Shown here: positions 9,967-20,912 of the stretch, one piece after another
Layout: the number at the start of each line of letters is the position of its first letter
Position numbering within the stretch: the first letter of the stretch is position 1
From: Aquatica leii
Taxonomy: Eukaryota; Arthropoda; Insecta; Coleoptera; Lampyridae
Assembly (NCBI GenBank): GCA_035610365.1
Contig: CM069432.1
Coordinates: forward strand, 20,274,354 to 20,338,353
Direction of reading: 5' to 3'
DNA length: 64,000 bases
Translations under genes and position numbers: made by a program
Notes under the pieces: model-generated
Told to the model about the DNA's origin: nothing
Databases searched by the model: none
Seen by the model: only the letters and a program-made list of their open reading frames with translations

Positions 9967-10543
9967 TTGTAGGTTTTACCGTTTGATTTTTTTTTGTTTT
10001 AGTTTCTTTTTCGTTTTTTTTTTTTAGGTTAGTTAGTTTCGTTTTTGGGTTCCGTGTAGAGACGGACTAAGAATATTTCTCTACAGTGGGGACACCACTT
10101 GTCGTAAGAGGCGACTAAACAACGGTTCTTTTATTTCCATTTTTCTTTCTTCTGCTATCTTGTCTGTCCTTATCTTTTATCTCTGTAGTGTTTGCGGCTA
10201 GGTGCCATCGCTCGGTGAGGGCAGTAGTTGTGGGAAAAACGCAATGCGCGGATCTCGTGAAGCGCAGCGCGCCCTCTTCTATTGTGCAGCATCGAGTGAT
10301 CTGTGTCGAACCCAAACATATGCTACCCTTCTTTTAGCGTTTAGTTTTCGGTCTTTTAGTTTCGTTAGGGGATTCTCGTTGATTGCGAGATCGCGAGAAT
10401 CCATAGGTTTAGTTTCGTTTTGTTTTTGACGTTTGTCGTTTAGTTACATTATCGTTTGTTTTTTTTTGGGTTATGGGTTTTCGTTTGTTTTTCTTTGTCT
10501 ATTTTTAGAGTGATTTAAGAAATCCCTCTTTAAGTAGGGGAGG
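9967..10543 (+). other. Gypsy-1 untranslated region and polypurine tract
   Basis: About 570 bp without a coding signal; T-rich runs and a GC-rich patch at 10190-10320. It ends in a purine tract, AAGTAGGGGAGG, directly before the 3' LTR, the expected plus-strand priming site. No env-like sequence. Confidence 0.75.
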
Positions 10544-12435
10544 TGTAACCATCGTTTAGAATCGATTGGTTGATTGAGTAATGTTTGATAACGGACACAG
10601 TATTTGGATTGACGATTTTCATTTAATGTATTTTGAATTTGTGTTAATGTGATTTTAGATTGAGTTTAATAAGTTATTTTACGATTTTAAATTCAAAGTT
10701 ACAATGTAATTGTTGATAAAGTTTTGTATTTTGTTACGCTGTAAACCATCTGATTTCGCGATTTTGCTTATTGAATGTTTCACTTGGATTGTTGAAAAAT
10801 TCCAGTTGTGAGTTATGTTTTCCTTCTGAGATATAACCGTAATTAAATCTATTTTCGCCGTTTGTTTATTTTAAGTTGGTTTATGAGTTCTTTGTTCGAG
10901 TACATTCGTACTTGAATTTCTTTATGTCAAACGTTTAGATTACGTGGAAAAATTAAGTCGTTATCTTAATTTATTAGGCAGTTTAAATTCTTGTAATATA
11001 ATATCTTGTCAAATTGACAGTTTCACGTACAAGCGAAACGCTGTGTCCTAATAATATGACTATGACGTAATAAGTGCTGTTTGCCTCTTTATTGCACTGC
11101 TTCGCGAGAATATTTTGGTGGTTGAGATTTCGAACGCAGCCTTTGTGGAAAGGGCAGTCGACAAAAGTCGATATATAGGTGTGATTTTGGTAAATGAGGT
11201 ACGAGTCCGAAGTTAGTTGATTGGCAGATGTCAGAATGTAGTTCACGCAGGTGATAATTCACCTTTGATAGTAGTTACCGCGGAAGTAAGTGAAAATGGT
11301 ACAGTGATGCTTGAGTGGAAAATAAAACTTTCCTTTTTCGTAATTACGGTTCATGGAGATCACTGTTTTCCTAATTAATATCGCATGTTTCGTTAAGTGA
11401 ATTTTGTGCGTGAGTTTGTTTCGCAATCTCACATCTTTCGCCTTGGAGGCGGATCAATAATAATTCTTCCGTTGGTAAATTTATTCATCTGGATTTGGTA
11501 CCCTATCGAGGTCCTGGACGTTCTGCTGGCCTACGCTAACCAAAAGCCCGTCTTCGAGTAAATCAAGGTATTTATTTTGCACCATCTATTGATATGTGAA
11601 ATTTACGTTTACGCGATCAAGTGTTAAAAGCTTTGAATTTTCAATTAAAAATTACAAGTGTTTCGAAGTTATCGTTAATGTAACTAATTAATGACCGTAT
11701 TTTACGGTACTGTTTTATTCAAGTTTAAAATTTATTAAACGGGACCGAATTATCGATTCAAATTTTATATTTATATGTTAGTTTTATAAGTATTTTTCAT
11801 TTTGTTTTTAAGTTATATCGACACACACGGCCGTGATCATAGAGGTTTTTAGATTGATTAATTTGTGCTGTTTATTTCTTTAAAATTCTGTATTGTGTAT
11901 TTTATTATTTTGTTTGTGTATTTTGTGCCATTAACTTTAAATTTTGGTTTTGATCAAACGTGCATTCACGTAATTTTTATTATTTTGTTACTGTTTTGTG
12001 TATTTAATTTTGTCAATTTCAATTCAATTATTTTATTTTATTATTTTATTCATTTTGTTTTATTTTGTTCAAATAAATGTTAAATTATTAAATTGTAAAG
12101 AGCTTTTAATTCCGTCGGCCTCCGCGTGTGTAACTTTATTAGTTTATTTTAGATTTTAGCAAATGCACCCTCTAAGGTAAGTCCGTTGGGGGTGCATACT
12201 ACAGAAGCGGACTTATGGTTGGCAAGGGTCATTAGTCCATTAAGCTTTACCCCTTCCTGGCGCCCTTTGATTTCGACATTATTATTTATCGATTTTGTGT
12301 TTTCGACAAGTCAATCCATTTCGATCACGAAACTTTTAAATAAAACCCACCCTTCTCCATTGAGCTAGTGGCACAACCCCTGTTTATGTTACTACATTGC
12401 AGGCAGTGACTTTGTGTTAATTTTGGAACGTAACA
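10544..12435 (+). repeat. Gypsy-1 3' LTR (1892 bp)
   Basis: Near-identical copy of 3344-5241 (see that entry for the four differences). Followed at once by the AGTG target duplicate and then BEL/Pao coding sequence. Confidence 0.95.
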
Positions 12436-14220
12436 AGTGGCTACCTTCATCAGACCCCTTTAAATTTCAAATCATAATGCCGTCTACGTCTGCCAAAGCT
12501 TCTAAACGTCAGTTGCTTTAATCAGTGTCTTAGTTGTTGAACTTTCTCGGTCTCATTTCTCCTCTAATCCTACCTGAAAAATTACTTATTCAAGAAATTT
12601 GGCAATTAAAGTTGTCTTGGGATAAGACTTTGCCTTTTTTCTTCTTGGAAAATGGTCGCTCTCTACATTCAACCTTCAGAAAATTCCTATTTTAAAGTTA
12701 CAACCGCAACCGCAGCAGTTCTATTGGTTGAACTCACTCAAAAGGTTCTCGCTATTTTCCGACGGTGTTTAGACGTAACTGCTTTTGGACAGACTCTCAA
12801 ATCGTGTTAAGCTGTGTAAATACACCTGAAAACCGCTTCAAATCATTTGTTGCAAACCGTGTAGCATTAATTCTGGAATTAACACATTCCAAAGACTGGT
12901 ACCATTGTGCCATCATTGATAATTTTGCTGATCTGATCTCATGAAGTTGTTTCATCAAACTTTTATTATCAAATGATTTTTGGCATCAAGGTCCAGCGTT
13001 TTTAAAGTCCATTTCTTTTCAACCACAAGAGACAACTCCTTGTGAAACAGAAAAAGGAGAATTTAAGTCTACTCAAGTAACTTTAGTCACCTACAATCAT
13101 AAGAATTTCATTAATCAACTCATCGATAAGTATTCGTCTTTCACTAAAATACAACGTGTTTAAGCTTGTGTTTTACGATGAAACACAAAAAGTTTAACAA
13201 GACAAGAGTTTGTAACCTCTCTCAATTTATTAATTATCGGTGTTCAAAAATGTAGTTTTACAAACAAGATCGCCGCATTAGCTTCGGGTAATAAATTCAT
13301 AAAATTTTCACTGCTAAAGGGTTTCAATCTCTTTTTAGATGAGTTCAATGTAGTACGCGTCGGAGGCAGCATTTAGCACTACCCCTGACCAACTTAATTG
13401 TCACATATTTTCATATAAAGAACTTGCATTGCAATCCAAATGATCTCCTTTCTTTAGTATGTGAACGTTTTAGGCCTATATTAGGTCGTGTTATTTGCCA
13501 AAATATAGTGCGCAACTGTATCGTATGTTTCAGTGTTAAGCCAACACTCTGTAATCAGTTCATGGGAGATTTGCCCTTCTTCCGGTTTTTATTCAACAGA
13601 CCTTGCATCTGGGTAACGGGGGTTAATTTTGCGGGACCGATGCTCATAAAAGACAGAAATACAAAAAACTCAAAACTTATAAATGTATACATAACTCTGT
13701 TTATTTGTATGACCACAAAGGTTCTGCATCTTGAGCTTGTCATCAGATTCATTCATTGAAACCTTTAAACGTTTCATAGCAGATCATGGCACTTCTTCTT
13801 GTATATGGTTAGTGACAATGGCAGAAACTTTATTGCTGCTGCTAATGAAATTTGTTATTGTATGCTGCCTTCAAATCGCTAAGCGTTGACTGGTGACTTG
13901 GCCGCTGTTAAAGATAGCCGTCTGGACCACTTCCAAAGAAGGCAGAAACTAGTTCAACATTTCTGGAATCGATAGAAAAAGGAAACTCTTCCCGAGTTCC
14001 AACACCGCACTAAATGACAAGAAAACTGATCAGCACCGCAAATCTGTCAAGGGCAGCTTGTACTAATGAACGTACCTAACTCAGCCCATTGCCAATAGCC
14101 CTTAGCCAGAGTTATCGAGATCCATCCTAGAAGCGTTTCGTTACGCCTCGCCAATGGAAGCATTTTCAAGTGCCCACTGTCGAAAGTAGGCATCCTCCCA
14201 TGACAAGATGATTAGATTGA
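12436..14220 (+). pseudogene. BEL/Pao pol, 3' portion: connection, RNase H, integrase
   Basis: Continues the BEL element cut at 3343. Visible with many stops and frame changes: LGLISPLILPEKLL and WDKTLP (about 12540-12635), an RNase H-like stretch (WTDSQIVLSCVNTPENRFKS, then NRVALILELT, about 12785-12890), and VVRVGGS near 13355 (integrase N-region). A longer piece at 13424-13759 contains the zinc-binding tail, MGDLPFFR, GVNFAGPMLIKD and TTKVLHLELV. DNGRNFI-like sequence is near 13810, and a degenerate C-terminus (ARVIEIHPRS, then KCPLSKVGILP) is at about 14108-14200. Nonfunctional. Confidence 0.82.
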
Positions 14221-14333
14221 TTCATTAGTATTTCGTAACCATTCAATTGTTTTATATTCATGCTTAGTTGTTAATTACAAATATGCTTTTACCTTCAATT
14301 TATTTAAAATATGTCATTTCAAGGCGGCCGGTA

Positions 14334-14770
14334 TGTTACATATTATTCGAAATATTATTTACTTGTGCTGGTTTGGTTAAGGTAGGGTGGGGTGGTGATT
14401 TGTAAGTGAGGGGTCTACAGCATCTATTCTGTACAGGCAGTTCGTTTTTGGCAATTGTCGCCGCAAGTTTCAAGCAATAATAAAAAAAATTAAAAGTTCG
14501 AATTTATTTAATTTTAATAGTTCAAGATTAAGCTCGTCCAAGAAGTCGAACCAGCGACTGTGGAAAGATTCTTTTTATTACGAATACAATTCTACAAATT
14601 TAATTTTTATAATTAATGAAATTAGTTTTGTTTGTTTGTTTTATTGATTAATAATGACTTTGTTTGAAATCTGTAATCGGAACTTTTGTAATAGTAAATA
14701 AATTGTGTAAGCGGTCAGTGTGGTGCGTTATTCACTTGTAATAAAATGTCGATGCAGTACAAACGCCCAG
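14334..14770 (+). repeat. Probable start of the BEL/Pao 3' LTR
   Basis: After the G-rich AAGGCGGCCGGTA comes TGTTACATATTATTCG, closely like the start of the 3' LTR at 52555 in another BEL copy (also preceded by GGTGGGCGGCTA). The right end is not defined because the 5' LTR of this copy is not visible; 14770 is a guess. Confidence 0.45.
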
Positions 14771-15080
14771 AGAAGCCTCTGTTAATATTCGATACATCTC
14801 TGACATATATTACAGAAACTGCTGTTTTTGCTTTATTTTTTGCACTACTATGAAAAAGTGATTCACTTTGATACTATAACAGGAGTTAAGTGCTTATTAT
14901 CTAGTAATGATAGTACTTAAAAAAAACTTTGATTCATAAGATATTTTCAGCTTTAATTATTTCAAAGAAAGAATAACAATCTAAAGAATCAAATGCGCCT
15001 TCTAGAAAAGGTCAAAGCTAATTATTACACATATGATGAGTAAACATGATTTTAAAACACACTTAATAACTACTAATAAA
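14771..15080. other. No recognisable gene
   Basis: AT-rich sequence between the BEL remnant and the 3' end of the secreted-protein gene. Nothing recognised. Confidence 0.5.
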
Positions 15081-15086
15081 TTTATT
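15081..15086 (-). terminator. Polyadenylation signal of the secreted-protein gene
   Basis: AATAAA on the minus strand about 130 bases after the stop codon. Confidence 0.5.
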
Positions 15087-15214
15087 TAAAAAAATGTATA
15101 AAAAAATGTAACAGATAAACTAATAGTTAAATACTACAATACAAGATGATTATATATACACAGTGGATGAAAGATCAGACTTTTTTAAACGCGTTCTTTA
15201 CAATATCTACAAGT

Positions 15215-15769
15215 TCAAGAATATTGATTTTGAAACACTAACCTGCTGCCAAAAATACCATCATCATTATGAGTTCTACGAGTTTTTCTTCTAAACAACG
15301 GCTTAAAAACAATATCTTCGGAAGTTTGTAAGTCTTCAGGGTATCTTATAATTTGTTCAGATTCATCTTTTAGCATGGATCTACGTACACGTTGGTTGTT
15401 ATTAAATTTGTTTTTTGATCTAAATAACGGTACGTATACTATACCAGTTTCGTCCGTATTCATGGTTTCGTCTTTTTCGTTGACAGATCTTCGGTTGCAT
15501 TTAACGTCATTATTTTCTTTTATTTGGAAAAGTGGACGGAATATTAATCCATTTTCAGCCACCTCCATCGTTTCTTCGTTTTTAGAATCAACAGCAAATT
15601 GTTTTTCGTTCGAGCTTACCACCAAATCGTCTTCGTATTCTTGAGGCGAACGCCTATTAATTTTTTCGGTACCGGGAAGTTCAATTTTAGTATCTTTTGT
15701 AATTGCAGGAAAACCGTTCGTTATTGTAATTAGCATCATTGCATACACAACTAAAACAACGCATTTCAT
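15215..15769 (-). CDS. Orphan secreted prohormone-like protein with three PLF(R) repeats
   Basis: 184 residues, one coding exon. A signal peptide (residues 1-20, hydrophobic VVLVVYAMMLITI, cut near G19/F20) is followed by a charged, low-complexity chain with no membrane segment. Three similar blocks are seen: L-I-F-R-P-L-F-Q-I-K (75-84), I-V-Y-V-P-L-F-R-S-K (110-119), I-V-F-K-P-L-F-R-R-K (153-162). Each is preceded by an acidic run (E-E-T-M / D-E-T-M in the first two). Dibasic R-R-S occurs at 39-41, 93-95 and 129-131, and KTRR at 162-165, as expected for prohormone convertase sites. It could release repeated peptides, or be a secreted structural or venom-type protein. I recognise no family. 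ATG sits directly after a good 3' splice site. A possible donor near the C-terminus (CAG|GTTAGT, about 15240) allows another 3' isoform. Confidence 0.75.
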   Translation of the reverse strand: MKCVVLVVYAMMLITITNGFPAITKDTKIELPGTEKINRRSPQEYEDDLVVSSNEKQFAVDSKNEETMEVAENGLIFRPLFQIKENNDVKCNRRSVNEKDETMNTDETGIVYVPLFRSKNKFNNNQRVRRSMLKDESEQIIRYPEDLQTSEDIVFKPLFRRKTRRTHNDDGIFGSRLVFQNQYS

Positions 15770-15867
15770 CTAAAAAAACAAGCTTTAGACCGTTGAAACA
15801 AATTAATTGGGAAAAAATAGTTAAAGCAATTGTTTATTATATATTATGTAAATTGACTTCTACTTAC
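15770..15867 (-). other. Intron in the 5' UTR of the secreted-protein gene
   Basis: Donor AAAT|GTAAGT at 15867, acceptor TTTTTTTAG ending at 15770, 98 bp. Untranslated exon 1 would run from about 15915 to 15868. The ATG begins at the first base of exon 2. Confidence 0.6.
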
Positions 15868-15938
15868 ATTTAAGGCAATTATTCTTCTTTGCTTCGACAA
15901 GTTCAGTTTGATTATGATGGGGAGCGTCCAGATTAGCG

Positions 15939-15946
15939 ATTATATA
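15939..15946 (-). promoter_or_regulatory. TATA box of the secreted-protein gene
   Basis: TATATAAT on the minus strand, about 70 bases upstream of the 5' splice donor; a start near 15910-15915 would be at the usual distance. Strong TATA promoters fit a regulated, tissue-specific gene. Confidence 0.55.
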
Positions 15947-15949
15947 TGA

Positions 15950-16740
15950 ACCAGTTAATGATGTCTAATATTTAGTTGACGCGAATCTCAAGGTGTTAAT
16001 TAGTACTTGTTTGCACTTCAAAATTGTTTATAGTAATCGACAACGGAACAATTTCTTATTTCGAATGTAGTTTTTAAATAAAATAAAAAAACTTATCAGC
16101 TCGGATAAACGTTTGCATAATATTGGGCAATATAAATTAAAAAAATTGAGTCTATAAACTTTAAGAAATCTAATTTAAACAAATAAATAACAATATAACG
16201 CTTTTACATTTTTTTTAATACTCAGGTGCTAACGAATGTTACGTATTACGATACAAATAACAAAAAACGTAGTACAAACGTCCTTGAATTAAAAACAAAA
16301 TCCTTGAACGTTGGTAATGTAATGTAAGAATGAAAGGATATACGGACACATCTTTATGTATCTAATAATCATTTTAATTCTCGTCTGAATGAATCGCATT
16401 CAACATTGACCCTGGTCATTGTTTATACCGTTTTAAGTTCGTTCTGATAACGCAAAAGGTCTTATTTAATAAGCTTTGTTTTAAATTAGTAAATTTGAGG
16501 ACACGATCAGTACAAATTATTTTGAAATTTGCGCATCAACTATACAGTTTCTCAAGGTATAATTGTGTACAACTTTTCTCAGTTTTATAATTTAATTTGC
16601 ATCGTAATCCAAATCAATGTCTAACAATATTTTTGATTTCTTTTCGTGTTTGAAGAATAAATTCGCATTTAGATAGATAAAAAAATTGTAAGTAAATTGG
16701 TATGAATATATAACAGTGTTTAATTTTCAAAATTTATAGA
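15950..16740. other. No recognisable gene
   Basis: AT-rich intergenic DNA upstream of the secreted-protein gene; no ORF or repeat recognised. Confidence 0.5.
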
Positions 16741-16750
16741 TTGTGAAATT

Positions 16751-17655
16751 GTGTATAATTTTTGTAATTTTTTCGAGCGAGTCTTAGATCTTTTCAAAAA
16801 GTTTTTAGATGCAATGACGCATCGAATGACACTTTGATCATAATTTTCGTAGAAATTTTAATAAATACTTGAAAGAAAAAGTTGCAATCGAAGCTGTTTT
16901 TGTTTTCTCAACTTTTCGTTGTCCAAAGTCTTCACTTTTGATGGTAAAATTTTAAGATTCGATTTCTGAAGTTTAAAAGGTTTAATTTTTGAATACCTAC
17001 GTCAAATTTGTTTTAACTTGTTTCCAAAATCTTTAAACTTACAAAACAAATATTTTTTTTTAATTTGTAAATAAAGGCGTTTCTATTTTCTTTACTTCTC
17101 TTTCACTTTTTAGTCTAGTCAACAGGTGCCATTTTTTCTAATTCGGGTTTAGTCTAGTCAACAAATGTATTTTTTTTTAATACGGATTAGCCTTCGAAAA
17201 TTATGATTAAGGTGTCATTCGATGCGTAATTTCATCTAAAAAAATTTTAAAATAATCCCAAAAAACTTTCTTTTTTTGAAAAAGCAAAATTTAAAAAAAA
17301 GTTCTACCTACCGAAACTCTACCACCAATATTTATAATTTTAATTAAGCAACAAAATTAAGTCTAAAAACGGGTGCATGTCAATTCGCTCACTTTCACAA
17401 AAAAAAAATTTATTTTTAAATGTTTCCAACGGGGATCGTTTCCAAAGTCTTTCCGATATCTCTGAGACATTTCCAAAAAACGAAAGCCCTTTCTTTTACT
17501 AAATTGTGTATAATTTTTGTAATTTTTTTCGAGCGAGTCTTAGATCTTTTCAAAAAGTTTTTAGATGCAATGACGTATCGAATGACACTTTGATCATAAT
17601 TTTCGTAGAAGGCGAACTCAAATTCGAAAAAATATCCCTTGTTGACTAGGACTAG
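16751..17655. repeat. Dispersed repeat with direct and inverted copies
   Basis: A ~105-bp block (GTGTATAATTTTTGTAATTT ... CATAATTTTCGTAGAA) occurs at 16751-16855 and again at 17505-17610 with two or three changes. Its second half (CATCGAATGACAC and flanks) appears inverted at about 17187-17245. A shorter AGTCTAGTCAACA motif is repeated at about 17112 and 17151 and inverted near 17640. This looks like a degraded composite or MITE-type repeat. No coding potential. Confidence 0.65.
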
Positions 17656-18155
17656 ACTATTCTATCTTAATCTTATAATAAAATTAATTAAACTGATTTT
17701 ATCTAACACATCAACTTTCTTTCTTTGTTCTGGGTTCATTTTTCTTATTATTTTTAATTCGAGTGTTTAGTTTTTATTAAATACCTCAATTTTCATTCTA
17801 TTTTTTCAGTTACGAAATAAGAATAAGCAAATTCTTACACGAATTTTAGTAATGTTATTTTTTTCAAAGTTGGTATCTCTGCTTCGTAATTTGATGTTAC
17901 ATGAAAAAGAAATCAAAATTATTAGACCTTAACAATTGAAATTCAAATTTTGATGCCAAGATAAAATAAAAATGTCCTAGTAATTCAAAGTTATTTACTT
18001 ATAAAGGTATAAAGGGATAATTTTGTATGAGATTTTAGGTTAACACATAAATTTCAATGTGTCAAAGTGTAAGTGTTGCCAATTCAATAAAATATAAGTT
18101 TTCCAATGTTGTTTTAAAATTAAAATTATAAGAAAAATATTAAATATTGATCGAT
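17656..18155. other. No recognisable gene
   Basis: AT-rich; nothing recognised. Confidence 0.5.
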
Positions 18156-18311
18156 ATCGAGAAAATAGTATAAAGCACACGTCATAGAATACGTTTCAAT
18201 CACTCGACCGCTTCATAAACTCACCGCTGCGCGGCTCGTGTATGAAATCCGGTCTCGTGATTGAAGCACGTTCATTCTGTAACTTGTGTTTTAATATACT
18301 ATTCTATCGAT
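18156..18311. mobile_element. Foldback (MITE-like) element
   Basis: A ~156-bp near-perfect palindrome centred at about 18229. Outer arms ATAGTATA.../...TATACTAT, middle arms TTTCAATCACTCGACCG versus CGGTCTCGTGATTGAA, inner CTTCATA/TATGAA, and a CCGC-TGC-GCGG tip. The GC-rich centre stands out from AT-rich surroundings. Too short to code for anything; transcripts would form a long hairpin. Confidence 0.75.
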
Positions 18312-19170
18312 TTATTTAAAAAATTGTAGTAAGTAAACAGTATTCTGGATCTATTACAAACTATCTTTATTAATAAATTTTTTTATTACTTTTCTTCATA
18401 CTCTATTTTAAGTTTTTTTATCATAAATTTTAATTTACTTTTTTTTTACTTTTCTTATTTTTACTTTTTCTTTATCATAATTTTCAAATTCATTTTTGCA
18501 TCTTCAAAGTAAATTTTATCGCAAAAAACTAATAATAATTAATTGAGGCAATTCAAACGATTGAAGTCTCTAACTTTTATTGCCGTCATTTTCTCATTCT
18601 CTACTACGCAACCCTGCGATTCTCTTCGCCTTAGAGAATGCTTGCATCTAAATGTTATAGCTTTAATAAATCTTGTCTTGACTGGAGTTTTGGCACAAAA
18701 AACCTTTACCACCAAAAATTGACTTAAGTGAGACGTCTAAACCAGTAATTGGGACTGCTCTGTATTCTACGATAGAATAATAAGCTGAACATTTCTACCA
18801 CAGTACAGTGTCTTCTTGTTTATTTTTTTAAATCTAATTGCTCTGACTGTTATGACATGTTATTGTCTTTAAAAATCCCAGAGCTCAAAGTGTTCTTTTT
18901 CAGAAGCATTTTTTATAACGATTTAGAACAGTAATCTTCTACAGCGACTCTCTAATGCTCATACCCAATTCCTGAATCATGTATTGCGGCACTTTTGATG
19001 GTATTAGAAGTTCCTTTAGATTGTTGTTTTGAAATGTTTGGCAAAACATGACACAATAAAATTTGCAATTGCTATCGAGTATATGCAACTTAAAGCAGTA
19101 CATAATTGCTTCATTCTTAATAAAGTTTTAATAATCCTTAAATAAGTTTAAAAATGATCATTTTCATCAT
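18312..19170. other. No recognisable gene
   Basis: AT-rich DNA without recognisable features. At 19178-19205 a stretch like AAGCGTTTCAAAGTATTTGG matches the start of the LTR near 32390, suggesting a scrap of that Gypsy family. Confidence 0.45.
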
Positions 19171-19319
19171 ATTTAAGCGTTTCAAAGTATTTGGAAACTT
19201 CAAGACGATGGTTGAAAAAGACCGAATATAAAGCTTACAACATCGTCGTTTATTTAGACCGTGATTGTGGTTGAAAGGTCAAACGACTACGTAGAACAAA
19301 TTTAACATTAAGTCCAAAG

Positions 19320-19830
19320 AAGTGCCGCGTATTAAAAAAAAAACAAACAGTGTAAACGTTGACCCAGACAAAGTTCAAGCAGTGCAAGCATGGTCAAAAC
19401 CAATCGATAAGTATCAAGTTCGCAGTGTCCTTGGGTTGTGCACCTAGTATAGACGATTTGTACCCGGATTTGCCAACATTACGAAAACCTTAAACCAAAA
19501 TTGACCAAAGAAAGAGCAGAATTGAGATGGAAAAAAGACGCTTTACGTTAACTAAAACTTAAAAAAACTTGTTTTGGGTACCGCAGCCAGTAATGTGACC
19601 ATAGTCTTTTTACAATGCAACATGCACAAGAAAAAGTCATCGCGTATTCCAGCAAGGTTTTGTCCTAGATACAAAAAAATCCTGCATGAATAAGAGAGAG
19701 CTATTAGCAGTCGTCAGGTCTATAGAACATTTTTACAAATATTTGCATAGACGAAAATTTTTACTAAAAACAGTCCACGCCGCATTGAAATAGCTATTAC
19801 TGTTTCGTAATCCGGAAGGACAAATTGTTA
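19320..19830 (+). pseudogene. Decayed Gypsy-2-type pol: end of RT and RNase H
   Basis: Aligns by eye to 28900-29470: VDPDKVQAVQAWSKPIDKYQVRS, LGLCT, YRRFVPGFANIT, then the RNase H stretch with AQEKVIAYSSKVLS-like codons and HFYKYLH. Multiple stops and indels. Ends abruptly at GGACAAATTG (19830). Confidence 0.75.
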
Positions 19831-20759
19831 TGTTAAAAATATTTTGGTGTGATGTTCGTACTGTATGAATTCTGTCTCGAAAGTTCTTTTTACATACAAA
19901 ACTTGTAACATGTGTGGTTACGTTTTCAATCGGATCGTGGGTTTCGCCATTATTAAATATCTTAAATCATCCACGTCGATTTTGTATACTAAATGATGGT
20001 TTCAGATGCGTTTGTGTTGAGAAATTCGTCGAGGTACAAATGCTTTGTCATTTTGCGGCGCACTTTTATTTTCTATTGTATCATTAGCAACTTTAGTTAC
20101 CTACACGTGTCTTACCAATGTTGGGATATTGACACCTGTTTGTGCAACTTAGAAAAATTCCTACGACACTACAATTTACTAAGTAGTAAAAATAGTGTTG
20201 AACCTACGTTAATTGAGGATATCGAAACCATTGGTTAATCGCTAAAATTATAAATGAATTGAAAGGCCAATTTACCTAAATATCAGTATTAATTCGAGAG
20301 ATACTTGGCGCAGCTGGTTTGCTCTGAGATCGTATGAACCTAAGAAATTTATTTGTGATATCGCAGTATATACGTGATAATTTAGTTTTCAACAAATTTT
20401 AGGAAATTGTGAAAAAGGTGCCGTTAACTAACTTATACTTGTGAGTGTATGTAAATTTGTTCCTGTCGGAATGTAAAAGTTAGGTCAACATGTTTTATTT
20501 TATGTGCCACATGTTGCCCAACCGAAGTGAACTTGCATCCACGATTACTGTCTGTGATATTTACTTAAGTACGCTTCATGGATAGCGTCTATGTAGTTCT
20601 ACAAAGCATCTTCTTTCCTAACCTTTAAACGGTGTCTTCCATTATCACTTCCAACTGTTTTGGCGCCTTTTTAAATTACTTTATGATCAGCACACCAAAA
20701 CCTGCAATCCACTCGCCGAATTATACTGAGTTAGTTGCCTGCATTACATTACGGGTAAA
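19831..20759. other. Insertion of unknown sequence inside the decayed Gypsy copy
   Basis: About 930 bp separating two parts that are adjacent in the better copy (29480-29500). It has an 81-codon ORF at 19993-20238 without recognisable similarity. No clear terminal repeats or target duplication seen. Confidence 0.4.
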
Positions 20760-20912
20760 TGGCAAGTTAGTCCAAAAATTGCAAGAAACACAGAACATCG
20801 TGCCGGAATGCTTTGTCCATGTTCGGCAGATTGCAGCCATTGTTTGCGATTTAAAGAAAAGATCGAGTGTTTCACAAAAACTGCTATGCTTGATGACGAG
20901 TGAAAACTAGTG
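20760..20912 (+). pseudogene. Decayed Gypsy-2-type pol: RNase H-integrase linker (first piece)
   Basis: Matches 29480-29650 (GTGCCGGAA, GCAGATTGCAGCCATTG, GATGACGAGTG). The same linker is found again, better preserved, at 21291-21400, so two partial copies or a local duplication lie here. Confidence 0.65.

Larger units (their letters stand above)
3344..12435 (+). mobile_element. Full-length Gypsy (Ty3-like) LTR retrotransposon, 'Gypsy-1'
   Basis: A 9.1-kb element: 5' LTR 3344-5241, primer binding site 5251-5268, gag 5345-6748, pol 6730-9966, purine tract just before 3' LTR 10544-12435. It begins TG and ends CA, and is flanked by a 4-bp direct repeat AGTG (3340-3343 and 12436-12439). Domain order in pol is protease, RT, RNase H, integrase, which makes it Gypsy rather than Copia. 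There is no env-like ORF in the 570 bp after pol. The LTRs differ by a single substitution and three small length changes, so insertion is recent. Long LTRs plus a tRNA-Lys primer resemble the Osvaldo/Ulysses lineage; that placement is inference. Confidence 0.92.

Noticed and set aside
9967..10543. Possible env gene of Gypsy-1
   Set aside because: Too short and without ORF, signal peptide or membrane segment; the element is not an errantivirus type.
19993..20238. 81-codon ORF in the insertion within the decayed Gypsy copy
   Set aside because: No family resemblance, no splice or promoter context; probably chance.
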